A stretch of 64,000 nucleotides of DNA from Sphingobacteriales bacterium 44-15 (GTDB lineage Bacteria > Bacteroidota > Bacteroidia > Chitinophagales > Chitinophagaceae), in assembly GCA_001899685.1 (NCBI GenBank), contig MKWG01000003.1, forward strand, positions 248,001-312,000, written 5' to 3'. How positions within the stretch are numbered: position 1 is the stretch's first letter; each line of letters begins with the position of its first letter. The position numbers and the translations under genes were made by a program. A model generated the notes under the pieces. It did not search any database, was not told the origin of the DNA, and saw only the letters and a program-made list of their open reading frames with translations. Of this stretch, positions 25,996 to 35,258 are shown in pieces.

Positions 25996-28900
25996 TTACT
26001 TTAAGGTCTTAATATATTCCAACAGGTCGGCCATTTCTTCTTTATTGATCGAGGCTTCCAGCCCTTCAGGCATTAAAGAGATCGGCATGGACGTCATGGA
26101 CCGGATATCGCTTTTTACAATGGTCTGTTCTGTTCCGCCCTGCATCCGCAGCAGCAGGCTGTTATCATTTTCATTAGATACAATACCTGCCAGCGCCATT
26201 CCGTCTGTCTTTTCAATAATATACCCTTCATACCCCGCAGCTATATCCTTATTCGGGTTCAGGATCATAGTGAGCAAATTAATTTTTGTCTGGTGACTTA
26301 CACTATGCAGGTCGGGACCAAAATTTGCCCCTGCACCCTCTAATGAATGGCACACGCTGCATGTCTTTAGAAATACCGCTTTCCCTTTCTCCCGGTCACC
26401 CGATACCGTGGTGGACTCATTATATTCCAGGATCACTTTTTCCCTGCTCCCCACATTTTTAAACAGTTCCCTGGCTTTTGCACTGATGGCAGTATCAGAA
26501 TACCTCGTCAGCCGGTTTTGCATGTTCCTGCTGATGCGTTCCGGGCTGATCTTATTATTCTCAATTTCCTTCAATAAAGCAGCCAGGCGTTCCCTGTTAG
26601 ACAAAAAGCCTGCTTCTGCTTTTTCGTGCACTCTCGGGCTTAACGCCTCCCAGTTGCTCAACAACAGGCGGGTAGCAGGCTCCTCCCTACTGCGCAAAAG
26701 CATATCTGCTGCGGCAAGCTGTACCTCTGCCGCCGTACCTGTACCCAGCAACTGCCCCAGCAGGGAGAAAGGCAATCCTTTCGGGTCTAACCCTAATATT
26801 TGTATGGCCAGTGCACGGTTTTCTGCAGAGGCCTTATCATCACCTGCTATAGTTTTGGAGCTATTGAGTACAGCGCCAAGTTCAGCCGAAGGTACTAAGT
26901 TAAGTTCCAGCGCGGCTTCAATGGCCGCTTTTTTTACTGCGGGTAACGGGTCATTAATTAAGGTAATTAATCCCTGCTGACCTTCGGGCGTTAACCCTGT
27001 TTTGTTCGTATTGCTTTTCATGCCGGTGGTCATGCCTTTCAACCCGGAAGCCACCACCCCTGTGTCTTTTGCCGATGCTATTATTTTTACTAATGCCGAC
27101 ATCTCATCTGTTTTATACCGGGCGCCTGCGATCGAAGAAGCTTTCTTTAAGAATTCTTTTTTCCCCAGGTTTGCGCTGTCTGTTGCGGCTGCAAAATCTT
27201 TATAGGCAGCAAACCACTGGTTGCTGTTCTCTGATGCGCCAAGCAGCACGGCTGTTTGAAACCAGGGATCTTCTATACGTGTATTGATAATACCGCTTAA
27301 TGCCTGAAATACTTCCGGGCTCGTGGTATGCGCATTACTTAAGGTGAGCGCTACCTGGAACTGAACATGCGGATCATTGTCTGATGCAGCCTGCAGGATA
27401 TGCTGAAAAATGGTTTTGTTGTCCATCCGTCTTTCTGCCAGCAAAACGGCTTGTTCTCTTACCATAGCATCTGCATCCTGCAGGGCGCCGGTCAGCAAAC
27501 TGTCGTCTAAGCCTCCCAATGCTTCCAGCGTCCACAACCCGTGGATCTTTCCTTCAGGGCGCAGGCTGATTGATAAATAATCCCTGATGAGCGGAACAGC
27601 GCTTTGATCTTTCCGGTCCACCAGCAACCGCTGCGCATTCAGCCGCCACCAGCTGTTCGGATCGTTCAGGTATGCCACCAGCGTTTTGGTATCCGCTTTG
27701 CTCAATCCGTTTTTTTCCTGGTCGCCGGACTTATATGTTTTGGGAACAATCCTGTAGATCCTGCCCCGGTCGTTCCCTTCCAGGAAGTCGGATTCTTTGA
27801 TCTTACCGGCATGGGTATAGAAACCGCTGCTGTCGGTCATCCCTATCCAGTCGGGATGCTCTACCAGCTTCCTGTAAAAATCCACTACATACAGGGCGCC
27901 GTCCGGGCCAATAGTTGTATTTACCGGGCGGAACCAACTGTCGGAAGACGCCAGGAATTCTTTTCCCTTTTCTGCTCTTGCAGCGCTAAAAGTGGCTCCT
28001 TTTGTAGTAAGAATATCTGCATGTACCAGGTTGGATACCGGCTCGCATACAAATGAGGCATGGGCATATTTTCCCCCGAAAAGCCCGCCGGTATATGCAC
28101 AAACACCGCAGGCAGAAGTAAAATGACCTACCTCATCTTCACGAAGATATTTTACCTGGGTTATGGGGTAAACGGTAGCGGCTTTTTCATGATCGGAAAT
28201 ATCTTCCATTACTTTCTTTATACTTAGAAAGGGGTTATTGGAAAGATACCTGTTGTTGATCACAACATGCCTGATATGATTGTTGTTCCAAACGGTAAAC
28301 TGGTTCCCGGAAGCATCAAAAGATAAACCAAACTGCGACATGCCGCCGGATGATTCCAGTTTGTACGCATCGGGCTGAAACCTGAAATTAGCGCCGGGAA
28401 AAATCTTCTCCAGGTTCAATTCCGGCTTTTCCGGAAACTGTAAAGGGTTGCCTTTATCTTTAAATTCTTTACGCCAGTCGCCTCCTCCTGTATGGGAATA
28501 GGCGCCGTATATCCAGTTATCCAGTCCGTACCTTAAACTACCCATTCTTAGCTGGGGATTGGTTTTGGCAAAACCTGTAAGCACTACCTGCTTCACATCT
28601 GCTTTACCGTCTCCATCCGTGTCTTTTAAAAAAAGGATATCCGGCGCTGAAGTAACCAATACCCCGCCTTTCCACGGCATAACGCCGTTGGCATACGATA
28701 GTCCGTCGGCAAATACGGTCCCCGATTCGTAAAAGCCGTCGCCATCTTTATCTTCCAGCCGCATAATTTTACTTTTAGGCTCGTACCCGGCGCTATAATC
28801 ATCCATCTTATCTGAGGGGTAATCGTCCATCTGCGCCACATACATTCTCCCGTCTTCGTCGAATACCGCTTCCACCGGGTTGGTCACTAACGGCTCTGAG

Positions 28901-29040
28901 GCAACCAACTCAATCCTGTAACCTTCCGGAAGCTGAAACGTGGACAGAACTTCCTGAGGCTCAATGGGGGATTGGAGACGCTTTTGTTCGCAGGAGGATA
29001 ACAAAAGCAATAAACCTGTTGTGATATATGTTATTTTCAT
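25996..29040 (-). CDS. PVC-type beta-propeller / HEAT / haem-binding lipoprotein (1014 aa)
   Basis: The longest of the three cytochrome proteins. It is a lipoprotein (lipobox LLSSC, Cys17) with the beta-propeller at about 30-450 (YRIELVASEPLVTNPVEAVF; TIGPDGALYVVDFYRK). A long array of HEAT-like helices follows (about 460-860), where the two shorter paralogues have much less. The C-terminal haem-binding domain has CSVCH at 894-898 and the family end motif SLMPEGL, with Met990 as probable second haem ligand. It is 20 bases downstream of the metallophosphoesterase gene and six bases upstream of the isomerase gene, hence co-transcribed. A periplasmic sugar or polyol dehydrogenase role is inferred. 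Confidence 0.9.
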   Translation of the reverse strand: MKITYITTGLLLLLSSCEQKRLQSPIEPQEVLSTFQLPEGYRIELVASEPLVTNPVEAVFDEDGRMYVAQMDDYPSDKMDDYSAGYEPKSKIMRLEDKDGDGFYESGTVFADGLSYANGVMPWKGGVLVTSAPDILFLKDTDGDGKADVKQVVLTGFAKTNPQLRMGSLRYGLDNWIYGAYSHTGGGDWRKEFKDKGNPLQFPEKPELNLEKIFPGANFRFQPDAYKLESSGGMSQFGLSFDASGNQFTVWNNNHIRHVVINNRYLSNNPFLSIKKVMEDISDHEKAATVYPITQVKYLREDEVGHFTSACGVCAYTGGLFGGKYAHASFVCEPVSNLVHADILTTKGATFSAARAEKGKEFLASSDSWFRPVNTTIGPDGALYVVDFYRKLVEHPDWIGMTDSSGFYTHAGKIKESDFLEGNDRGRIYRIVPKTYKSGDQEKNGLSKADTKTLVAYLNDPNSWWRLNAQRLLVDRKDQSAVPLIRDYLSISLRPEGKIHGLWTLEALGGLDDSLLTGALQDADAMVREQAVLLAERRMDNKTIFQHILQAASDNDPHVQFQVALTLSNAHTTSPEVFQALSGIINTRIEDPWFQTAVLLGASENSNQWFAAYKDFAAATDSANLGKKEFLKKASSIAGARYKTDEMSALVKIIASAKDTGVVASGLKGMTTGMKSNTNKTGLTPEGQQGLITLINDPLPAVKKAAIEAALELNLVPSAELGAVLNSSKTIAGDDKASAENRALAIQILGLDPKGLPFSLLGQLLGTGTAAEVQLAAADMLLRSREEPATRLLLSNWEALSPRVHEKAEAGFLSNRERLAALLKEIENNKISPERISRNMQNRLTRYSDTAISAKARELFKNVGSREKVILEYNESTTVSGDREKGKAVFLKTCSVCHSLEGAGANFGPDLHSVSHQTKINLLTMILNPNKDIAAGYEGYIIEKTDGMALAGIVSNENDNSLLLRMQGGTEQTIVKSDIRSMTSMPISLMPEGLEASINKEEMADLLEYIKTLK

Positions 29041-29060
29041 TCTCTAAAGCTTTTAAATTG

Positions 29061-30545
29061 CTAACGGTGATATAATATTGACCCCTGAACGGCTTTTTCG
29101 TCAGCGTCCAAACTCATAAAGCTCACTGACAACTGCTTTTTAGGTCTTGTATTAAAATACAGCAACTTCAAATCATGGTACCCTTCTTCCAGCGCTATAA
29201 ATCCTTCTACCTTTTGTATCTTGTGCAACCCGTCATTGTTGGCTACCAACTTTCCATTGATAAAAAGCTGCGCGCCATCTCCGCTTGAGAGAAAGAACCT
29301 GTAAATGCTTTTGGAAGGGATCTTTATCAACCCGGTGAACGCCATCCCGAAATTTTCTTCAGTTTCAATGATATCCGCAGCTATCTCTTTTGCAATCCCC
29401 GTTTTTTCAGGCTGACCTGCAGCCATCTCCTGCACAGATTTATATGCACCTTTATAATACAGGTACTGTAGTCCCGGGGCATACCGCTTTGTCTTTTGTG
29501 CCGCATGAAATTGATAATCTTCATCCCTGAAAGAACTGCCCAGCGGGTAATTGTAGTATAATGCGTCTCCTTTATCTGACCTGATCCAGGTGTTATATCC
29601 CCGTTTACCTTCCTGCAATTCAATGATGCGGGCTCCTTTCCCTATATCCCCATAGCCGCTATATCCCGAGCTCTGCCCATAATTCAACCCGATCCCTTTA
29701 TACATCCCGCTGTAATTGTTGTTGTGATCATGCCCTGCAAAAATTCCCATTACATCCTTCATTTCGATAAATGAGGTAAACAAACCGGAATTGATCAAAG
29801 GAGAATATACTTTTTCACTTCTTTCGCCAATGGTTGTTGGTTGTTCCCTGATCTCCTTGTATTCCGGCAAGGGAATATGAAAAAATGCAAGGGCAGGATA
29901 AGGCTTTCTGCCGTTCTTCAGCGTGTAGCGCTTACTTTGTTCCCGGTACCAGGCTATCTGGTCAAACCTGATCCAGTCATAATCGCTCACCACATCCCTA
30001 CTGAAGGAATAGTCGTGACTATCCAAAAAATATAACAGGGCGACAACATTACCGGAGCCGGGAGACCTTAGCTCAAGCATATAATTACCCACACCGGTAA
30101 GATGCTCCGGTCCCTTTTCCCCAACAAAACCCGAAAGCGTTTCCAGGTAGTCAAATATTTCCTGCCTCGTCCGGTTTGATTCATGATCATGATTCCCCAT
30201 AGTTACCGTAAAAGGAATGCCTGACTGTGTAAAAACCGGCATCAGCGCTTTCCAGCCTTCATCTGCAGGGTCATTCACAATATCTCCGGTAATTACAACT
30301 AAGTCCGGTTGTTCCGCCTGCAATATTTCCCGGATCAGCTTAGCTGTTCTGTCACTTTTTTCAACCTCTTTTACTTTCCAGTGAATGTCGGTGAACTGTA
30401 CAATTTTAAACCTGCGTTCTTTGTTAAAATACAAAGCTTTCGCCCCTTCCCTGCCGGATTGCTGGGAAAAAACTCCCGGCGCAGTAATAACCCCGAGCGT
30501 CAGGATAATAAACAGCACATAACTCCTTTTTTTCCATACCTTCAT
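29061..30545 (-). CDS. Secreted metallophosphoesterase with C-terminal PA14-like domain
   Basis: 494-residue calcineurin-like phosphoesterase. A signal peptide is visible (KKRSYVLFIILTLGVI, cleavage near VFSQ). The metal-binding motifs occur in order: FTDIH at about 51-55, GDIVND, GNHDHE and GHDHN. After the catalytic domain (to about 340) a beta domain with RFFLSSGDGAQLFINGKL resembles a PA14 carbohydrate-binding module. The start is the ATG at 30545; a TTG 21 bases earlier is also in frame but gives a poorer leader. It lies between the (alpha/alpha)-barrel-like gene (40 bases) and the 1014-residue cytochrome gene (20 bases). It probably removes phosphate from a glycan or phosphodiester substrate; the substrate is unknown. 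Confidence 0.88.
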   Translation of the reverse strand: MKVWKKRSYVLFIILTLGVITAPGVFSQQSGREGAKALYFNKERRFKIVQFTDIHWKVKEVEKSDRTAKLIREILQAEQPDLVVITGDIVNDPADEGWKALMPVFTQSGIPFTVTMGNHDHESNRTRQEIFDYLETLSGFVGEKGPEHLTGVGNYMLELRSPGSGNVVALLYFLDSHDYSFSRDVVSDYDWIRFDQIAWYREQSKRYTLKNGRKPYPALAFFHIPLPEYKEIREQPTTIGERSEKVYSPLINSGLFTSFIEMKDVMGIFAGHDHNNNYSGMYKGIGLNYGQSSGYSGYGDIGKGARIIELQEGKRGYNTWIRSDKGDALYYNYPLGSSFRDEDYQFHAAQKTKRYAPGLQYLYYKGAYKSVQEMAAGQPEKTGIAKEIAADIIETEENFGMAFTGLIKIPSKSIYRFFLSSGDGAQLFINGKLVANNDGLHKIQKVEGFIALEEGYHDLKLLYFNTRPKKQLSVSFMSLDADEKAVQGSILYHR

Positions 30546-30585
30546 TTCTGCCAATTTTATAATCAAAAACTAATTTTAACAACAG

Positions 30586-32652
30586 TTATTTCTTCCGGGC
30601 GATCCTCAGTGTGCAAAGCTTACGTGATGGTATTGAAAAAGAAATATCTCTTTTTTCTGTCGTAAAAGCAGCCTCACCTGTTTTCACATCATCCAGCCAT
30701 ACATTATAAACGCCATTGCCCAACTGGTAAAACTTCCCGCCCATTTTTCTTGTTCCTTTTCCGAAATGGAACAGCTTTGCCCGGAACTCATTTGCTGTAT
30801 TCACCTCCGTTAGTATTGCTATTTCAGTGGCATTGGTAAGCCATTTCACTCCCGTCAGCGGCATTGTCTTATATTCCCCCAGGTTGCCTGTCAGGCTGCC
30901 AAATAATTCCACAGGAGAAAAGTGCGGAGGAGACTGGGGATGTGCATACGCGAAGAATCTGTCGAAGGAAAACAAACGATCCGTCCATCTTACTTCCGTG
31001 GTATAAAAAGCTTCCGGCAACGAAAGCGAGCGCCTCAATATATCGAAGTGAGTAGTGAGAATGTTCGCATCGCCTTTTTTCAGGAAAAGGGCATAACCGC
31101 CGGCAGGGGTATTCAGCAACTTATCAAAGCGATCGTCTCCGGTCAATACCCGGTATTTGGCAAAGGGGTTTGTCAACGCGGTTTTGAGCATTGACAGGCT
31201 CCAGTCCAGGCTGCCTTCCCGGTAACCGGCAGGCGTTTCCTTTCCGGCGCCGGCGAGCAGCTTTTCTCCTGCGAACCGGATCGGGCGTAAAAAATATTCA
31301 TCCCCTGTTATTGCATAGGTTTGTAAAAAACATTCGTACATCACTTCCTGCTGTTCGGGAAAATCGTAAGAAGTCTCCGTATTTTCAGGATGCCACCAGT
31401 TCCTCCCAGCACCTGCAGGCTTCCCGTCGGGCCAGTGAATGGCAGCAGGTATAATTCCCGCCGGCTTTCCGCATTCTTCCGTAAGAGTAGCTTCTACCCA
31501 GGTTTTCATCCATTTGATGAGAAAATCTCCGGCTCTTTTGTTACCGGTCCGTTGCCAGATCAGCATTAACGGCTGGATAAGACGCGTGTGGTAAGGAGTA
31601 TCGCAGGCGCCTTGCGGATCGGTACCCACTTTATCAACGCTGAACCAGGTTGATTTGAACTGAAGCATTCCTCTTTCATTGATCCCTGCCCATAACTGTT
31701 CCATATAATCCATCGCCTTCAGTGCCCGCTCTTCCCAGACCGGATTTTCCGGTTCCAGCATGATCATGCAGGTCAGCGGGTCGGAGTATTCTTCCGAAGT
31801 ATGCTCTACATCATTGAACTCGGAAGTGTATCCTTTTTTCATTTTAGACAACCGGAACAATCCATTGAAGAGCTCCCGCTGGCTATCTACCACTTTCTCA
31901 TCCCTGAAAGCAAGCAGCACGGGGATCCAGCTTCTCCACATCTCCACATCATCGCCCCATCCTCCTCCAAACTGCCCTCCGGTGATCTGCCGGCGGTCTA
32001 TCCACCAGTGAATGAGATAATGCAGTTTCTCCAGCACCATCCGCTGGGAGTTGGCCCAGCCGGGCGCCAGCGGATCCGGCGTTACCAGATCGCCCCAGCT
32101 TTGGTAATCGCCGAGGTAAGCTTTGACCAGTTGATTATCCGGGAAGGACTTGTGCGCTATACGCATCAGGCGTGATATTTCAGCGAGATACCGTTTGCGG
32201 GTTTCTTCCACTTCAATTACGCTTCCGTTCTGGATCAGGAGAGCTGCCAGAATCCGGCTCCAGCTCAGCCCCACCAGCGGAAAAAGCCGGTTCGTTTCAT
32301 CCAGCGGCAGGAAAATATGCTTGTCGATATTGTAACGGGAAAAGAAACCGCATAAATAACCGCTGCCTTCATTGCCCTCGGCTTCAGGATTGGCATATTT
32401 TTCAAAGCCGTATCCCCATCTGTCCGACACATCAAAGAGCACTTTTACCACTTCTTTTTCCTGTGCGCTGAAACCAGGATGATTCAGCAGCTTGTGCAGC
32501 AGATCCGCACGCTTTTTTTCATCAGTGGCATTTCCGGCTTCCCGTATCAGGCGATCAATCGGATCGTTGCCGGTATTTGCGATAGCGGCGCTAACCAGTA
32601 AAGGATTTACTAAAACAGCCAGCAGGCTTTGTATAAACTGATTTCTTTTCAT
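30586..32652 (-). CDS. Uncharacterised exported protein, (alpha/alpha)-barrel glycosidase-like
   Basis: 688-residue protein with a signal peptide (KRNQFIQSLLAVLVNPLLVSAAIA). I do not recognise the family with certainty. The middle part is rich in amphipathic helices and aromatic/acidic loops (HWWIDRRQITGGQFGGGWGDDVEMW; NDVEHTSEEYSDP), as in (alpha/alpha)6-barrel glycoside hydrolases and polysaccharide lyases. The last 150 residues look beta-rich (LLTGVKWLTNATEIAIL; KFYQLGNGVYNVWLDDV), as in the C-terminal beta sandwich of such enzymes. It lies eight bases after the isomerase gene in locus 2. It could be the main polymer-cleaving enzyme of the locus, which otherwise lacks one. A candidate for an undescribed glycan-active family. 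Confidence 0.7.
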   Translation of the reverse strand: MKRNQFIQSLLAVLVNPLLVSAAIANTGNDPIDRLIREAGNATDEKKRADLLHKLLNHPGFSAQEKEVVKVLFDVSDRWGYGFEKYANPEAEGNEGSGYLCGFFSRYNIDKHIFLPLDETNRLFPLVGLSWSRILAALLIQNGSVIEVEETRKRYLAEISRLMRIAHKSFPDNQLVKAYLGDYQSWGDLVTPDPLAPGWANSQRMVLEKLHYLIHWWIDRRQITGGQFGGGWGDDVEMWRSWIPVLLAFRDEKVVDSQRELFNGLFRLSKMKKGYTSEFNDVEHTSEEYSDPLTCMIMLEPENPVWEERALKAMDYMEQLWAGINERGMLQFKSTWFSVDKVGTDPQGACDTPYHTRLIQPLMLIWQRTGNKRAGDFLIKWMKTWVEATLTEECGKPAGIIPAAIHWPDGKPAGAGRNWWHPENTETSYDFPEQQEVMYECFLQTYAITGDEYFLRPIRFAGEKLLAGAGKETPAGYREGSLDWSLSMLKTALTNPFAKYRVLTGDDRFDKLLNTPAGGYALFLKKGDANILTTHFDILRRSLSLPEAFYTTEVRWTDRLFSFDRFFAYAHPQSPPHFSPVELFGSLTGNLGEYKTMPLTGVKWLTNATEIAILTEVNTANEFRAKLFHFGKGTRKMGGKFYQLGNGVYNVWLDDVKTGEAAFTTEKRDISFSIPSRKLCTLRIARKK

Positions 32653-32660
32653 GACATATT

Positions 32661-33479
32661 TTATAATGCAGCTAACATTCCTTTTATATACCCGAGCGAC
32701 TCCATCATTCCCGGCAGTGGGTCGCGCGGGCTTTCTTCGTATTCAAGGGCTAAATAGCCCCGGTAGCCGGTATACCTCACCGCTTTTAAAAACGAGCGGA
32801 AATCAATCACACCCCGGCCAATGATACAGTTGCGCCCCTCTGCCGTGGCGGCAGTTACATCCTTAAGATGGATATCGAAGATCCTGTCTGAAAATTCACG
32901 AAGATCCTGACCCGGATCCCGCCCTATTCTTTTGGTATGCCCTATGTCCATGCACAGCCCCATCCGCCGATCCATCTTTACTATCAGCTCATACGCGCTT
33001 TGCACGCTGGGATAGCTCTGGTCTCCCGGCCCGTGATTGTGAATGGCTATACGGATATTATACCGCTTCACCTTTTCCTCCACATAGCGAAGAAGCTCTT
33101 TGGCTGGTTTGGCAACCATCAGTTCCACTCCTGCAGTCCCCGCATATTCAAAAGCCTGATCTATTGCCGCAGTTGTTTTCATGTAAACAACACCCACGGC
33201 GTAGGTGGCCACACCTTTTTCCGTGCATCTTTTTATGGACTGCTCAATTACTTCTTTCGAGGAGCTTAAAGGCAGGTGCAGGTCTTTCAGGGCTATCTGC
33301 TTTATTCCGCAGCGCAGGCATATGTCAAGCATGTCATCCAATGAAAATTCGCGCATGGAGAAAGAGGCAATAGCAAGCGGTGAGCCGGGGTTGAGCGGCT
33401 TCTGCTTTGCCTGTAATGTAAAGGGAGCGACCGAAAGCCCGGTCACTCCCGTTTTTAAAAATATTCGTCTGTTCATCAT
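32661..33479 (-). CDS. Exported sugar phosphate isomerase/epimerase-family TIM-barrel protein
   Basis: 272-residue TIM-barrel protein with a leader MMNRRIFLKTG and hydrophobic core to about 20. Metal-site motifs are IHNHG at 146-150, MDIGH at 177-181, IHLKD at 203-207 and E246 (LALEYE). These fit the xylose isomerase-like/IolE-type family. The open frame reaches an ATG at 33530 that overlaps the susD stop codon as TAATG. That start would add 17 residues before the leader and offers translational coupling, so the start is uncertain. The second exported isomerase of locus 2; it probably acts on an oxidised or keto sugar made outside the cytoplasm (inference). Confidence 0.85.
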   Translation of the reverse strand: MMNRRIFLKTGVTGLSVAPFTLQAKQKPLNPGSPLAIASFSMREFSLDDMLDICLRCGIKQIALKDLHLPLSSSKEVIEQSIKRCTEKGVATYAVGVVYMKTTAAIDQAFEYAGTAGVELMVAKPAKELLRYVEEKVKRYNIRIAIHNHGPGDQSYPSVQSAYELIVKMDRRMGLCMDIGHTKRIGRDPGQDLREFSDRIFDIHLKDVTAATAEGRNCIIGRGVIDFRSFLKAVRYTGYRGYLALEYEESPRDPLPGMMESLGYIKGMLAAL

Positions 33480-33529
33480 AATATGATCATTCCGGCAAGA
33501 GGAAAGACCGGTTTTAAAAGCAACTTTCA

Positions 33530-35227
33530 TTAATCGTAACCGGGAGTCTGAGGCATGGTCGCCGTGAGGTTAGCATCAATCACTACCTGCGGGATTGGCA
33601 GCAGCGTATCCCTCGCCGCGGCGGTCTGTCCGCCGTTCTTGTTATATTTCCGTACCCTCTCCAGCCATTTCCCGGTGCGCAGCAGCGTGTATCTCCGCTG
33701 CTCCTCAAATATCAGCTCTCTGGAACGTTCATCAAGAATAAAATCCATGTTCACCTGACTTGCATCTATGAGGCTGGCATTGGAACGGGTACGCAGGATA
33801 TTGATTGTCTCTGCTGCTCCTTCCAGGTCTCCCAGCTTATATAAAGCTTCTGCTTTAAGCAGGTAAGTATCTGCAAGTCTCAGATAAACCTGATCATTAT
33901 ACTGACCACTATTGGAGGGATTGTTCGGCAGAGTTGATTCAAATTTTCTCATAAACGGCCAGTCGTAAACAGCTCCGCTGTTGGCAGGTGTAATATCCTG
34001 ATCCAGATTGAGTTTGATGGTATCGCCATAGTGATATCCCGGAGGCAGGATATCCGCAATATTTGGGGTATTCTGGCTTGCATCGTTCAGAATGAAATAT
34101 TTCCTGATAACATAATTTGAAAATCGGTCGTCCTGGGGCTCATATACATCCAGCGCATACCTTGTAATCGTGATTTTCGATACTCCGCGTCCGCCCCTTT
34201 CCAGGGTGAGCTGCAGGGGTCTTACGCCCCCGACGGTCATCAGTTCGTAGCTGTTGTGCGCTACCCTGCGCATAACACTGTGCTCGCCACCTGTGATCTG
34301 GTAGGCAAATTCAAAAGACCAGAGCGATTCTGTATTCCCCTGTGTCCGTAATGCATTTCCGTCGTAGAACATATCGGCAAAAGGCACGCCGGGTTCCGAA
34401 GCACGTACGCCAAACCTTTCGGTAATCAATTTGTAATTAGGTGTATTGATACACTTATTCGCCCAATATAAAGCGCTATCCGGCTTGTTTTGCACCAGGT
34501 ACAATTCGGCGAGATAATGCTCAACGGCTCCCCTGGTGATTTTTCCGGGGTCTGCCGGCTCAATACCCAGGTACTGCTCAGCAAACAGCCAATCTGATTT
34601 CATTTGCGCTCTTACCTCATTTACGGGAGTTCTTGTCCAATCTGTCCTGATATTAGATCCCTTAGATTCCTCCAGCGCAAGTGGAACATCTCCCCACAGA
34701 AAAGTGAGATGCCGGTAGGCGTGGGCTCTTATCGCCTTGGCTTCCGCTATTACCCGGTTTTTGTTCTCTTCAACCGTACCGGGTCCGTCGGTCCAGTTCA
34801 CATCTGTCCGGTTTTCGGCCTGTGAGATCACTGTATTGGCCGCATTCACAATATTATACAACCAGGAGAAATTCAGGCTGTAATCGCCCACCAAAGAATT
34901 ATTGCGGTTTGCCCAGTCTCTGGTTGCCTGGCCGAATCCGCTCGGAGAAGTATTCGCACAAAAATTGTCTGTCCCGTTGAAATACATTTCGGCCCGCAGC
35001 TCCAGGTTTGAATACAGACCACCCGGGTATCCGGAATTCCCCGACCGCTCAGCCCGGACCATATTGTAGAGTCCGTTAATACCTGCCTGAAAGCCTGCAT
35101 AGCTGCTATATACTGTTGATGTTGTGGCAAGGTGTTCGGGTTTTTCATTTAACAGATCCCTGGAACAAGCGGCCAGAAACAAGGCCATAAGCAATACCGG
35201 GATTCTAACTTTATTTATCGTCTTCAT
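33530..35227 (-). CDS. RagB/SusD-family outer-membrane lipoprotein (locus 2)
   Basis: 565-residue SusD-like surface lipoprotein with lipobox FLAAC (Cys21). Typical blocks are AIRAHAYRHLTFLWGDVPL in the N-terminal half, then VYLRLADTYLLKAEALYKLG and the helix ERSRELIFEEQRRYTLLRTG. The ATG at 35227 is chosen over one 45 bases upstream because it starts the lipoprotein signal peptide. It lies 31 bases after susC. The stop codon overlaps a possible start of the isomerase gene. It pairs with the SusC of locus 2 for capture of an unknown substrate. Confidence 0.94.
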   Translation of the reverse strand: MKTINKVRIPVLLMALFLAACSRDLLNEKPEHLATTSTVYSSYAGFQAGINGLYNMVRAERSGNSGYPGGLYSNLELRAEMYFNGTDNFCANTSPSGFGQATRDWANRNNSLVGDYSLNFSWLYNIVNAANTVISQAENRTDVNWTDGPGTVEENKNRVIAEAKAIRAHAYRHLTFLWGDVPLALEESKGSNIRTDWTRTPVNEVRAQMKSDWLFAEQYLGIEPADPGKITRGAVEHYLAELYLVQNKPDSALYWANKCINTPNYKLITERFGVRASEPGVPFADMFYDGNALRTQGNTESLWSFEFAYQITGGEHSVMRRVAHNSYELMTVGGVRPLQLTLERGGRGVSKITITRYALDVYEPQDDRFSNYVIRKYFILNDASQNTPNIADILPPGYHYGDTIKLNLDQDITPANSGAVYDWPFMRKFESTLPNNPSNSGQYNDQVYLRLADTYLLKAEALYKLGDLEGAAETINILRTRSNASLIDASQVNMDFILDERSRELIFEEQRRYTLLRTGKWLERVRKYNKNGGQTAAARDTLLPIPQVVIDANLTATMPQTPGYD

Positions 35228-35258
35228 TGCAATTTTTTTTGATAAGGAACTTATTTTA

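Noticed and set aside
30546-30566. Metallophosphoesterase start at the TTG at 30566
   Set aside because: The ATG at 30545 directly begins a normal signal peptide.
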